This document shows, piece after piece, positions 33,643 through 41,521 of a stretch of DNA of 64,000 bases (the stretch's first letter is position 1; every line of letters begins with the position of its first letter). The translations under genes and the position numbers were made by a program. The notes below the pieces were generated by a model. The model did no database searches and was not told the origin of the DNA. It was given only the letters and a program-made list of their open reading frames with translations. Origin of the DNA: Lachnoclostridium sp. UBA5890. GTDB taxonomy: Bacteria; Bacillota; Clostridia; Lachnospirales; Lachnospiraceae. The DNA is taken from contig DJEU01000040.1 in assembly GCA_002431395.1 (NCBI GenBank), forward strand, positions 34,235 through 98,234, written 5' to 3'.

Positions 33643-34293
33643 ATGGTTCAATCAAAAAAGATAAAATTATTTTTGACAGCAATTATAATTTCAGTAGTGA
33701 TGACTCTTTTGCCGCTTCAAACAGAGGCAAAAGATAAGATATACCTAAATAGGACAAAAATAACATTAAATGTTGGACAAACAAAGAAACTATCTTTAAT
33801 AAGCAACAAAAAGAATGTTAAAAAGAAGATAAAATGGACAAGCGAAAATAAGAAAAAGGTTTCTGTTGATCGAAAAGGCGTAGTTCGTGCACTTCGTTCA
33901 GGAAAAGCCAAAATAATGGCAAAGTATCAAGGGAAAAAATATGCTTGTATTGTCGTTGTAAAAAATAAAAGACAGTCAGAAGTGGTTTCACCAACTTCGT
34001 CGCCTGCACCGCTGCAAACACCGAAACCGATTACGTTTCGAAATGAAAGCTTGTTAAGGGAGCATTTTGACAAACACGGAAAAGAGATGGGATTTACCGA
34101 TGCAAAAGCGTATGAACAAGCTGCCGCTGCGGTGGTTACAAATCCGTTGTCACTACATAAATTAGAGGCAGAAGATAATGATGACGTATATTATTTGGAA
34201 AGCACCAATGAATTTGTTATCGTATCAACAGACGGTTATATAAGAACATACTTTAAGCCGGATAAAGGAAAAGTGTATTTTGACCAACAGTAA
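33643..34293 (+). CDS. Secreted BIG2-type protein with toxin-like C-terminal domain
   Basis: A 216-residue exported protein. Residues 1-28 are a signal peptide ending in QTEAKD. Residues 30-108 form a BIG2 Ig-like domain (LNRTKITLNVGQTKKLSL, then VSVDRKGVVRALRSGKAKI), unusually rich in lysine. After a Pro/Ser/Thr linker (SPTSSPAPLQTPKP) the last 85 residues read LREHFDKHGKEMGFTDAKAY ... TNEFVIVSTDGYIRTYFKPD. This pattern (HxxKHG, then an IRTYFKPD strand) recalls C-terminal nuclease-like domains of polymorphic toxins with the BECR fold; that match is from memory and untested. The gene is A-rich and lies between pilC and the pilin. No immunity gene was recognised. Confidence 0.75.
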   Translation: MVQSKKIKLFLTAIIISVVMTLLPLQTEAKDKIYLNRTKITLNVGQTKKLSLISNKKNVKKKIKWTSENKKKVSVDRKGVVRALRSGKAKIMAKYQGKKYACIVVVKNKRQSEVVSPTSSPAPLQTPKPITFRNESLLREHFDKHGKEMGFTDAKAYEQAAAAVVTNPLSLHKLEAEDNDDVYYLESTNEFVIVSTDGYIRTYFKPDKGKVYFDQQ

Positions 34294-34313
34294 AATTGAA
34301 AGGTTGCATTTTA

Positions 34314-36092
34314 ATGATAAAGAAAAGAAATATTGTAATTGTTTTAACAGTAATTATTTTGTTGCAGTTAGGGTTTATCACGTATATGTTTGCTTTCCAA
34401 AAAGAAGGATTCCATTCCGATGATAATTGGTCATATGGATTTGCCAATGCTGACGACGGAGGCTGGATCGAGCATGATGATAGCGGAAAGACTCGGAACT
34501 TTGATGAGTGGACAGACGGGAAGGTGCTGTGGGATTATATAACGGTTCAAAAAGGAAAACAATTTGATTTTGGTGAAGTGGCGCGAAATATGTCAGATGA
34601 ACGGAATCCGCCATTGCATCATATGATATTACATGCAGTATGTTCTTTTTTTCCGGACTCTTTTTTATGGTGGTATGGATATGCAATAAATGTTCTTTCG
34701 TTTATTGGAATGATGATTGCTCTGTATTTTTTAGGAAAAGAATTTTTTATGTCAGTAAAAAAAGCGTTGCTAATTTGCTTTTTTTATGGATTTTCTGTCG
34801 CTGCATTAAATAATATGCTTTTTTTGCGTCCGTATTGTCTGCTGACCTGTTTCAGTATACTATTGATTTATTTTCATGTCAGAATGTATCGAAAAAAATT
34901 CCGCTCATGCAGAAAAGAATTGATTGGAATTTTAATTACGATGATAGCAGGAAATTTAACACAATATACATTTATGATGTTTGGAATGTGTATTATGCTT
35001 GTGTTTGGCATTTACGAATTTAGCAAAAAAAAATGGAAGTTTTCTATCATTCATGGCTTGACAATGTTATTGTCTGTTGGAGCTGCGATGATTATCTGGC
35101 CTCATACATTGGATTTGCTTTTGACGCGCAATCAAATGTATGAAGCGCAAATGCCTCTCCGCTGGGAAATTAATTTTTCGATGCTTCTCAGTGTGGAAGA
35201 ATCAACCGGGATTCCTTTCCAGATACCGGACATCGTATTTTGGACTTACGTAAAATTTGTTATGATATTTTTAATAATAATAGCTGCGGGGGTATCCTTT
35301 ATCTGCCGGAAGGAAGTGTGGTTCCAAAACGCGATGAAAAAAGGAAAAGATAGAGCAGTGCTGGCAGGAAAATGGATTCGAGACAAAATTCGATATGGTG
35401 AAAAAATAAGTGTTCTCCTTATGCTGACAGTATTTTTAACAATAGTTATCATTTCGTATTATTGCAATATATATGTAATGTCACTGTATGCGGACCGGTA
35501 CTTTTTCTTTATTATGCCTTTTATTACATTGATTTTAGGCGGTCAGATATGCTGGCTGATTCAACATCTGCTGCACAAAAAGAGAATACAGCAGAGTGTG
35601 GCGATATTGCTGTGTGGCGTTTTACTGTTTATGGAACATAACGTATTAACTCCATCCTGGTATTTGTTCAAAAGACAGTGTGATGGACCGCAGATCGAAG
35701 AAATGACGAAGGATGCAGATGTAATTCTTGTTACAAGTGAGGCGTGGAAATTAACCTGGTATACTTCAAAATTGAGAAACGTATCACAGTTTTATGCGGT
35801 TTTGGCGGAGAACTGTATGACAGATGACACGCTGGCTGCCGTAAACAGACTTGGAGATGACAAACCGGTATATCTTGTTTTTGAAACAGACAAGTTTCGG
35901 GATGAAACCCAGGACGCATCAAAAAGCAAAGAAAAGGAAGGAATTAAAACAAATGAAGAAATATTAACATTAAGTTACAAAAAAAGTGAAGTAGTGAATC
36001 AATTTGCCAAAGCAAACTGGGCCTGGGAAAAGAAATTTGTTCAAAAAGAGAATTCTTTTGTGGGACAGATCGAAGTGTGGCGACTGCGATAA
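34314..36092 (+). CDS. GT-C fold membrane glycosyltransferase (GT39/ArnT-like)
   Basis: A 592-residue polytopic protein with about ten hydrophobic helices and a soluble C-terminal part of roughly 150 residues. After the first helix comes GFHSDDNWSYGFAN, matching the acidic DD/DE loop of GT-C enzymes, and RNPPLHHMILHAVCSFF resembles the conserved PPL(Y/H) helix of the GT39 group. These enzymes transfer sugar from a polyprenyl phosphate to lipid or protein outside the membrane. Pilin glycosylation is possible from location only. The ATG at 34314 (10 bases after AAAGG) is chosen over an in-frame TTG at 34296. Codon use and A-richness resemble the preceding gene, unlike the neighbours. Confidence 0.75.
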   Translation: MIKKRNIVIVLTVIILLQLGFITYMFAFQKEGFHSDDNWSYGFANADDGGWIEHDDSGKTRNFDEWTDGKVLWDYITVQKGKQFDFGEVARNMSDERNPPLHHMILHAVCSFFPDSFLWWYGYAINVLSFIGMMIALYFLGKEFFMSVKKALLICFFYGFSVAALNNMLFLRPYCLLTCFSILLIYFHVRMYRKKFRSCRKELIGILITMIAGNLTQYTFMMFGMCIMLVFGIYEFSKKKWKFSIIHGLTMLLSVGAAMIIWPHTLDLLLTRNQMYEAQMPLRWEINFSMLLSVEESTGIPFQIPDIVFWTYVKFVMIFLIIIAAGVSFICRKEVWFQNAMKKGKDRAVLAGKWIRDKIRYGEKISVLLMLTVFLTIVIISYYCNIYVMSLYADRYFFFIMPFITLILGGQICWLIQHLLHKKRIQQSVAILLCGVLLFMEHNVLTPSWYLFKRQCDGPQIEEMTKDADVILVTSEAWKLTWYTSKLRNVSQFYAVLAENCMTDDTLAAVNRLGDDKPVYLVFETDKFRDETQDASKSKEKEGIKTNEEILTLSYKKSEVVNQFAKANWAWEKKFVQKENSFVGQIEVWRLR

Positions 36093-36150
36093 ATGTGAAC
36101 TTTTTATAAATATTACGTAAATATTAAGTTGATATATTTTGAAAAAACAC

Positions 36151-36179
36151 TTGCAGATTTTCTACGCATGTGGTAGAAT
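36151..36179 (+). promoter_or_regulatory. Promoter of the major pilin gene
   Basis: TTGCAG (36151-36156) and TAGAAT (36174-36179) are 17 bases apart. The leader to the pilin ATG is about 52 bases. It suggests separate, probably stronger, expression of the pilin. Confidence 0.65.
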
Positions 36180-36237
36180 ATAGAAAACGGCAACAGAGAG
36201 TTTGCCAAAAAAATATAACAAAAAGGAGAATGGAATT

Positions 36238-36747
36238 ATGAAGAAAAGAATTCAAAAGTATCTTAGCGGTTCAAATGAAGGTTTCTCTCTTGTAGAGTTG
36301 ATCATCGTTATCGCTATCATGGCAATCTTAGTAGGAGTTGTAGCATTGGCGGTTATTCCAAACTTGGAAAGATCCAGAGAGTCTAAAGACCTTGCAACAT
36401 TGGACAGCGCATGTTCAGCATTGTCTGTAGCAGTAGCAAATGCCGGTTCCAGTGCAAGTAATGGAAGCGCATCGATTTCCAATGGATCTTTGAACGGTAT
36501 GACAGGTACAATGTCAACTACATTTACAGAGCAACTCGATCCAAGCACTTTGAAACTTGCTAGTTCTGTAGCAAGCGGAAAAGAAATTACTCTTACATGG
36601 GATACAAGAAATGGCGCAAATATTGTTAAAGCGCAGGTGATTGGCGACGATGGCAATGCTGTAGAATGCAAATATGCCAAAGATGCTCAGGGCGGTGCAG
36701 CTAAACTTGAATCTGTTGGTGGCGATAAAGCAGCATCAGGCAACTAA
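36238..36747 (+). CDS. pilA: Type IV major pilin, class III signal peptide
   Basis: A 169-residue prepilin. The 15-residue leader ends in SNEG, then FSLVELIIVIAIMAILVGVV: glutamate at position 5 of the mature protein and a 25-residue hydrophobic helix, the hallmark of type IVa pilins. The globular part is Ser/Ala/Gly-rich (VANAGSSASNGSASISNG) and has a single cysteine pair at most. AAAAGGAG precedes the ATG at 36238; the frame upstream to 36202 lacks a ribosome site. Its own promoter and the position before the peptidase gene point to the major subunit. Confidence 0.93.
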   Translation: MKKRIQKYLSGSNEGFSLVELIIVIAIMAILVGVVALAVIPNLERSRESKDLATLDSACSALSVAVANAGSSASNGSASISNGSLNGMTGTMSTTFTEQLDPSTLKLASSVASGKEITLTWDTRNGANIVKAQVIGDDGNAVECKYAKDAQGGAAKLESVGGDKAASGN

Positions 36748-36788
36748 TAGTTAGCTGACTTAAAACATGATTCTAAGGAGAACCCACT

Positions 36789-37544
36789 ATGACATTACCA
36801 ACATTTATTATTTACATATTTGTCTTTTTATACGGAATCGTAATTGGCAGTTTCTTGAATGTCTGCATTTACCGCATTCCGAAAAAAGAAAGTATTGTCA
36901 CGGTGGGTTCTCATTGTATGAAATGTGGACACCAGTTAAAATGGTATGATTTGTTCCCGCTTTTTAGTTTCCTTTTCTTGAAAGGAAAGTGCAGATACTG
37001 TGGAACAAAGTTATCCATGCAGTACCCGGTAATTGAATTTACGAATGGAGTTTTATATATTATCTTGTTTGCAGTAAACGGTATAAACGTGGAAAGCGTG
37101 TTATACTGCTTTTTCGTATCTGCATTACTGGTCATCAGCGTGATTGATTTTCGAACCATGGAAATTCCGGTGGGAATCAATGCATTCATTTTGTGTCTCG
37201 GTGTAGTTCATACGATTTATGATTATGAAAATGGGGTTCATTATGTTATCGGCTTCTTTACGGCAAGCCTTTTTCTGCTATTATGTTTGATTATTACCCG
37301 CGGAAAAGGAATTGGCGGCGGCGATATTAAATTGATGGCTGTGGCAGGGCTGATGACAGGCTGGCAGAATATTATGCTGGCTCTGGTAATAGGATGTGTG
37401 GTTGGATCGGTGATTCAATGCATTATCATTGCTGTTACGAAAAAGAAAGATCGATTTGCGATGGGACCGTATCTTTCGATTGGTATTTTTATTGCTATGT
37501 TATGGGGAAATGTCTTTTTTGACTGGTATATAGGCTTGATGTAA
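36789..37544 (+). CDS. pilD: Prepilin peptidase / N-methyltransferase (PilD)
   Basis: Membrane aspartic protease of 251 residues that cleaves pilin leaders and methylates the new N terminus. The early GSFLNVCIYRIPKKESIV is conserved. Two CxxC pairs (CMKCGHQLKW, CRYCGTKLS) form the methyltransferase zinc domain. The catalytic aspartates lie in SVIDFRTMEIP and in GIGGGDIKLMAV (GxGDxK). About seven membrane helices. AAGGAG precedes the ATG. Confidence 0.95.
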   Translation: MTLPTFIIYIFVFLYGIVIGSFLNVCIYRIPKKESIVTVGSHCMKCGHQLKWYDLFPLFSFLFLKGKCRYCGTKLSMQYPVIEFTNGVLYIILFAVNGINVESVLYCFFVSALLVISVIDFRTMEIPVGINAFILCLGVVHTIYDYENGVHYVIGFFTASLFLLLCLIITRGKGIGGGDIKLMAVAGLMTGWQNIMLALVIGCVVGSVIQCIIIAVTKKKDRFAMGPYLSIGIFIAMLWGNVFFDWYIGLM

Positions 37545-37750
37545 CAGGGGTCTTTTTGTGATTTGTGGATTCCAGTGCTTTTTCCTTGAAGTTGATATCG
37601 GAGGAAAGAGGAGAAAGTAGTGTAATCCATAGATGTTAGTGGTGAGGATTCACCAGTATATCAAAATATGGGAAAAGTAATAAAGACAGTATGGAAGTGA
37701 GAAAACCATACTGCTTGCGGTGTTTCTGCCGTAGGATAAAGGAGGTTATT

Positions 37751-39583
37751 ATGGCTAAGAAGGTAGTAGTGGTTCGTGTAGGAACTGAGACGATTCGAAT
37801 TGTACATATGGATAATACACCAGATAACCCTACTGTATATGGCTGTGTTCGTGTGCCGACTCCACAGGGAGCAGTAGAAGATGGTGAAGTAAAAAACATC
37901 ATGGACGTCAGTCGTCGTATTAAACAAGCGTGTCAGGAAAAAGGAATCACAACCAAAGATGTAATCTTTTCGCTGGCATCATCTAAGATCGCAAACCGTG
38001 AGACAACCATTCCGCTTGTAAAAGACAGCAAGATTCAGGGAATTGTGGATGCGAAAGTTGGGGATCTTTTCCCGATGGACAAAGATCGTTATATCTTCTC
38101 TTATGTTAAACAGGGCGGAAGCCGTACAGCAGAAGAGGGGGAAAAAGTAACGGATGGTTCGGAAAAAGAACAGGAGAAAGAGGAAGAACCTGAAATTACA
38201 GACGATACTAAGAAAAAGAAGAAAAAACATGAACTTAAACTTAACTTTAATATAGGTAAGAAGAAAGAAGGAGAAGAAGGGAAAGAAGAGGCTCCCCAGG
38301 ATGTGCTCGACCTTCTTGTTTATGCTGCTCCGATTGACTTGGTTCGTTCCTATTATGCATTGGCTGAAGGCTGTGACTTTAATGTAATGGCAATTGAAGT
38401 AGATGGTAATGGTATTTTCCAGATCATGAAACGTCAGGTCAATGAAGGCGTAGAGATGGCGGTTCAGATCAACCGTGATGCTACATTGATCAATATCATG
38501 AGCAAGGATAAACTTCTTCTTCAGAGAACCATTCCATATGGTGCTGCTACAATTGTAGAAGCGGTGATGAACGAGCCGGCATTCCAGGCGCCGGAATATG
38601 ATAAAGCGTTTAAGATCATTACGACACAGAGAGTACTTTTGTACAACTTAAATGCGTCAAATCCTCAGAACGATCTGTCTATGCAGAAACGTATTGAGTT
38701 GACACAGAGTGCTTCTTCTCTGATCGGAAACATATATCGTGTTATTGAATATTATAATTCAAGATATCGTGAAGAACCGGTAAAAGGTATTATCGTAACC
38801 GGTGATGGTGCAAAGATTGCGGGTATTCACGAATTGATGGCAAATGAACTTGGTATTCCTACACGCACACCAAGTGAATTACAGGGTGTTCAGTTCAACC
38901 GTCAGATTGAAGTTAACGTAAATATCCTTCAGTATGTGGGATGCTTTGGTGCGGTATACAGCCCGGTAAACTTTATTCCGGAAGATATTAAGAACAAGAC
39001 GGCAACCAGAGAATCTATTAAAGGTATTGCTGCTGTGTTTGCTGCTTCTATTTTGGTTTGTATTGTGATGATTGTAGTTTCTATGATTTCACTGGGAACA
39101 GCAAAGAGTTCTTATGAATCGACGGCACAAAAAGAACGTTCGCTGCAGCCGGTACAGGCGCAGTATGATAGCTTGCAGAGTGATATGAAACGTATCCTTA
39201 CTTATTTGAAGATGGAAGGTATCACGGATACGAACAACAATAAACTTCATGCAATCCTGGAGCAGGTAAAAGAAACTTGTCCGAAAGATTTTGTGATCAG
39301 TGCAGTAAATACTACAAATTCAGGTGGCACGATCAGTTGTGTGTCAACAGATAAAAAACTCTCATCGGTATCGGCACTGGTAATTCGTTTGAACTTGATC
39401 ACAAGTATTAAAAATGTTAAGATTTCAAGTTCTATCGTAAAGGATGAGGATGGAGTTACCAAGAAACAGCAGTATAAATATACCATTTCCTTTGATTATC
39501 TGTCATTCCGTGAATCACGTGATTCGAATGAAATTGATTTCTTTGGTGATGAATTGACATTAGGCGATGAGGAGGCGAAATAA
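37751..39583 (+). CDS. pilM: PilM-PilN fusion, type IV pilus alignment complex
   Basis: A 610-residue fusion. Residues 1-415 are the actin-like PilM: VVRVGTETIRIVHMD at the start and GIIVTGDGAKIAGIHELMA near 360. A membrane helix at about 424-446 (IAAVFAASILVCIVMIVVSM) starts a PilN-like part with a coiled coil and an extracytoplasmic ferredoxin-like domain. In most species PilM and PilN are separate proteins that join through the PilN N terminus. Residues 121-178 are an unusual acidic and Lys-rich insertion (KKKKKKHELKLNFNIGKKK). GGAGG precedes the ATG at 37751; the frame upstream to 37691 lacks a ribosome site. The 205 bases before it contain only a CAGTATGG/CCATACTG hairpin. Confidence 0.88.
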   Translation: MAKKVVVVRVGTETIRIVHMDNTPDNPTVYGCVRVPTPQGAVEDGEVKNIMDVSRRIKQACQEKGITTKDVIFSLASSKIANRETTIPLVKDSKIQGIVDAKVGDLFPMDKDRYIFSYVKQGGSRTAEEGEKVTDGSEKEQEKEEEPEITDDTKKKKKKHELKLNFNIGKKKEGEEGKEEAPQDVLDLLVYAAPIDLVRSYYALAEGCDFNVMAIEVDGNGIFQIMKRQVNEGVEMAVQINRDATLINIMSKDKLLLQRTIPYGAATIVEAVMNEPAFQAPEYDKAFKIITTQRVLLYNLNASNPQNDLSMQKRIELTQSASSLIGNIYRVIEYYNSRYREEPVKGIIVTGDGAKIAGIHELMANELGIPTRTPSELQGVQFNRQIEVNVNILQYVGCFGAVYSPVNFIPEDIKNKTATRESIKGIAAVFAASILVCIVMIVVSMISLGTAKSSYESTAQKERSLQPVQAQYDSLQSDMKRILTYLKMEGITDTNNNKLHAILEQVKETCPKDFVISAVNTTNSGGTISCVSTDKKLSSVSALVIRLNLITSIKNVKISSSIVKDEDGVTKKQQYKYTISFDYLSFRESRDSNEIDFFGDELTLGDEEAK

Positions 39584-39584
39584 C

Positions 39585-40304
39585 ATGGGCGGTAAACTTA
39601 CTTTAACTCAAATGCGTGTAATTTTGTTGGCAGGTGCAGTACTGCTTTTGGTTTTGGCATACTTCCTCGGATTTCAGCCAAATATGGATTCTGCTTCCGA
39701 ATATCAGGTGAAGACAGAGACCGCAGAAAAGCATATCAAAGAATTGGAATCGTTAAAGAGTGATGTTAAGAACTTAGAGATTTTTACATCTTTGTATAAT
39801 GATGACATTAAGAATTATATTAATTCTTTCCCGGTTAAGATGACACAGCAGAAATCGGTATATCTTTTGTATCGTATGATGATCAATACGGAAGTAGATG
39901 TTACAAGCATCACACCGGGAACAGAATCGCCATTCTATTATAAAGGAAATGTGCTTACTTCGGATGGAGATAAAGCACAGGCACAGGCAGATTCAGAAAA
40001 TGATACGATGTCAGAGATCACCGTTGTAGATATGGAACAGATGGTGGGAAGTGTAGCTTCTTATACGGTAGAGTTGTCTGGTACAACAAAACAGATTTAT
40101 GACTGTCTGGACTGGATCACAGAAAATGATGAAAAAATGTCTGTCGGAGATGTTAATATTCAGTTTGATAAGAGCACAGGAAAATTATCAGGAACGATCG
40201 TTGTAAACTTCTATGCGATGCTTGGTAATGGTGTTGCTTACAAAGAACCGGATACGACAGGATTTGCGTATGGCGTAAATAACGTATTTGGTGCGGTTAA
40301 GTAA
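39585..40304 (+). CDS. pilO: PilO-like type IV pilus alignment protein
   Basis: A 239-residue bitopic protein. Residues 10-28 (RVILLAGAVLLLVLAYFLG) are the membrane helix, followed by a coiled-coil segment (AEKHIKELESLKSDVKNLEI) and a beta-alpha domain (SYTVELSGTTKQIYDCLDWI) like that of PilO, the partner of PilN. Sequence identity to known PilO is low; placement after PilM-PilN supports the call. GGAGG precedes the ATG at 39585, two bases after the previous stop. Confidence 0.8.
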   Translation: MGGKLTLTQMRVILLAGAVLLLVLAYFLGFQPNMDSASEYQVKTETAEKHIKELESLKSDVKNLEIFTSLYNDDIKNYINSFPVKMTQQKSVYLLYRMMINTEVDVTSITPGTESPFYYKGNVLTSDGDKAQAQADSENDTMSEITVVDMEQMVGSVASYTVELSGTTKQIYDCLDWITENDEKMSVGDVNIQFDKSTGKLSGTIVVNFYAMLGNGVAYKEPDTTGFAYGVNNVFGAVK

Positions 40305-40329
40305 GAAGAAAAAGAAAGGTGGTGTTATT

Positions 40330-41502
40330 ATGTGCTTACATGAGTTACGACAGAACGATCAGGGTTTCTCTTTGATTGAGGTGATATTGGCAGTGGCGAT
40401 ACTGGCACTGGTAACACTGCCTATTATCAACTATTTTACTTATTCCGGACTTCGTGCAGCCGATGGACGTGATAAACAGTCAGCGACGGTTGTGGCGGAA
40501 AATGTTTTGGATGAATTAAATTCTTACGATAATTTTGAACAGATTGAGAACATCGCCAGCAGTGGGGCAGTAGATGCAGCAAGTTGGACGGTTGCACCGG
40601 ATTCGTCCAATCCGACTAAGTTTACCTATACGGATCTGACAAAGAATGTTCAATTGAATGGATATGATTATGAAGCGAAAGTTCATATTACGTATACCGA
40701 TCATACGACGGCAGATGGCAAAACATATGATACGGGATACGATTCCAATACAGTAACGAAAGACACAAATGAGCCAGTTACTTCTGAGTTTAATGATTAT
40801 GAGATTCCGAATCCTAAACGGGTTTATGGAAAAGAAAGTGTTGTCGCAAAAGAAGAAGATCAGTTGGATCAAGCAATCAGTTATTTTTTGACAAATGAGG
40901 CGTCAGACTCTAACACATTTTTTACGAAATATAATCTGATCAAAGATAAATTAAATCGTAAAATTGCGATTCATCTTGAATATAAAGATGGAGATCCGGA
41001 TGTATACCGGGTAAAAGTGTCCTATCTCTATGAATTGAATGGTGCAAACATATCTCCTAATATTAAAAATGGTGTGTGTGAGGTTCCACTAGAAACTTCA
41101 GAAGTAAAAAGAGAAACATTAAAAAATGTTTATGTGTTTTACAATTTAAGGGATGGCTATGATAATGATAAATTAAAAATTACATTTGGCACAGGAATGG
41201 CAGAAGATGATATTAAAGATATCCGATTTTATTTTTGCGGACTGACGACAACGGAGTGCCAGGATCGTGTAAACAATTATAAGTTTTCGCTGACATCGGA
41301 TTCGGATCCGCTTGCATTAAAATGTAAATATTTCTTTAATGGAAATACAGATACAACATTGACAGCAAAAAAAGACGATGGAACCGATGAAAAATTTGTC
41401 GAAAGAAATACAAAAAAACGAATTGGTGCTATTGAAGTTAGTGTGTATGAAAAAGGAAGTAATGAGCCACTTGCCGTTATGAATACGACAATTAGCGAGT
41501 AA
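40330..41502 (+). CDS. Minor pseudopilin with type IV leader (PilV-like)
   Basis: A 390-residue prepilin. The 12-residue leader ends in NDQG, followed by FSLIEVILAVAILALVTLPI with glutamate 5. The large soluble domain (about 350 residues) is rich in Asp, Thr and Tyr and has no recognised fold. Minor pilins of this type prime pilus assembly or sit at the tip. AAAGGTGG precedes the ATG at 40330. The frame upstream overlaps pilO and is not used. Confidence 0.85.
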   Translation: MCLHELRQNDQGFSLIEVILAVAILALVTLPIINYFTYSGLRAADGRDKQSATVVAENVLDELNSYDNFEQIENIASSGAVDAASWTVAPDSSNPTKFTYTDLTKNVQLNGYDYEAKVHITYTDHTTADGKTYDTGYDSNTVTKDTNEPVTSEFNDYEIPNPKRVYGKESVVAKEEDQLDQAISYFLTNEASDSNTFFTKYNLIKDKLNRKIAIHLEYKDGDPDVYRVKVSYLYELNGANISPNIKNGVCEVPLETSEVKRETLKNVYVFYNLRDGYDNDKLKITFGTGMAEDDIKDIRFYFCGLTTTECQDRVNNYKFSLTSDSDPLALKCKYFFNGNTDTTLTAKKDDGTDEKFVERNTKKRIGAIEVSVYEKGSNEPLAVMNTTISE

Positions 41503-41521
41503 ATGATTGGAGGTTTTTCAT

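Noticed and set aside
37545..37750. Cyclic-di-GMP riboswitch or small gene before pilM
   Set aside because: No GEMM-type core was found; only a short CAGTATGG/CCATACTG hairpin is visible, and the in-frame upstream ATG at 37691 has no ribosome site.
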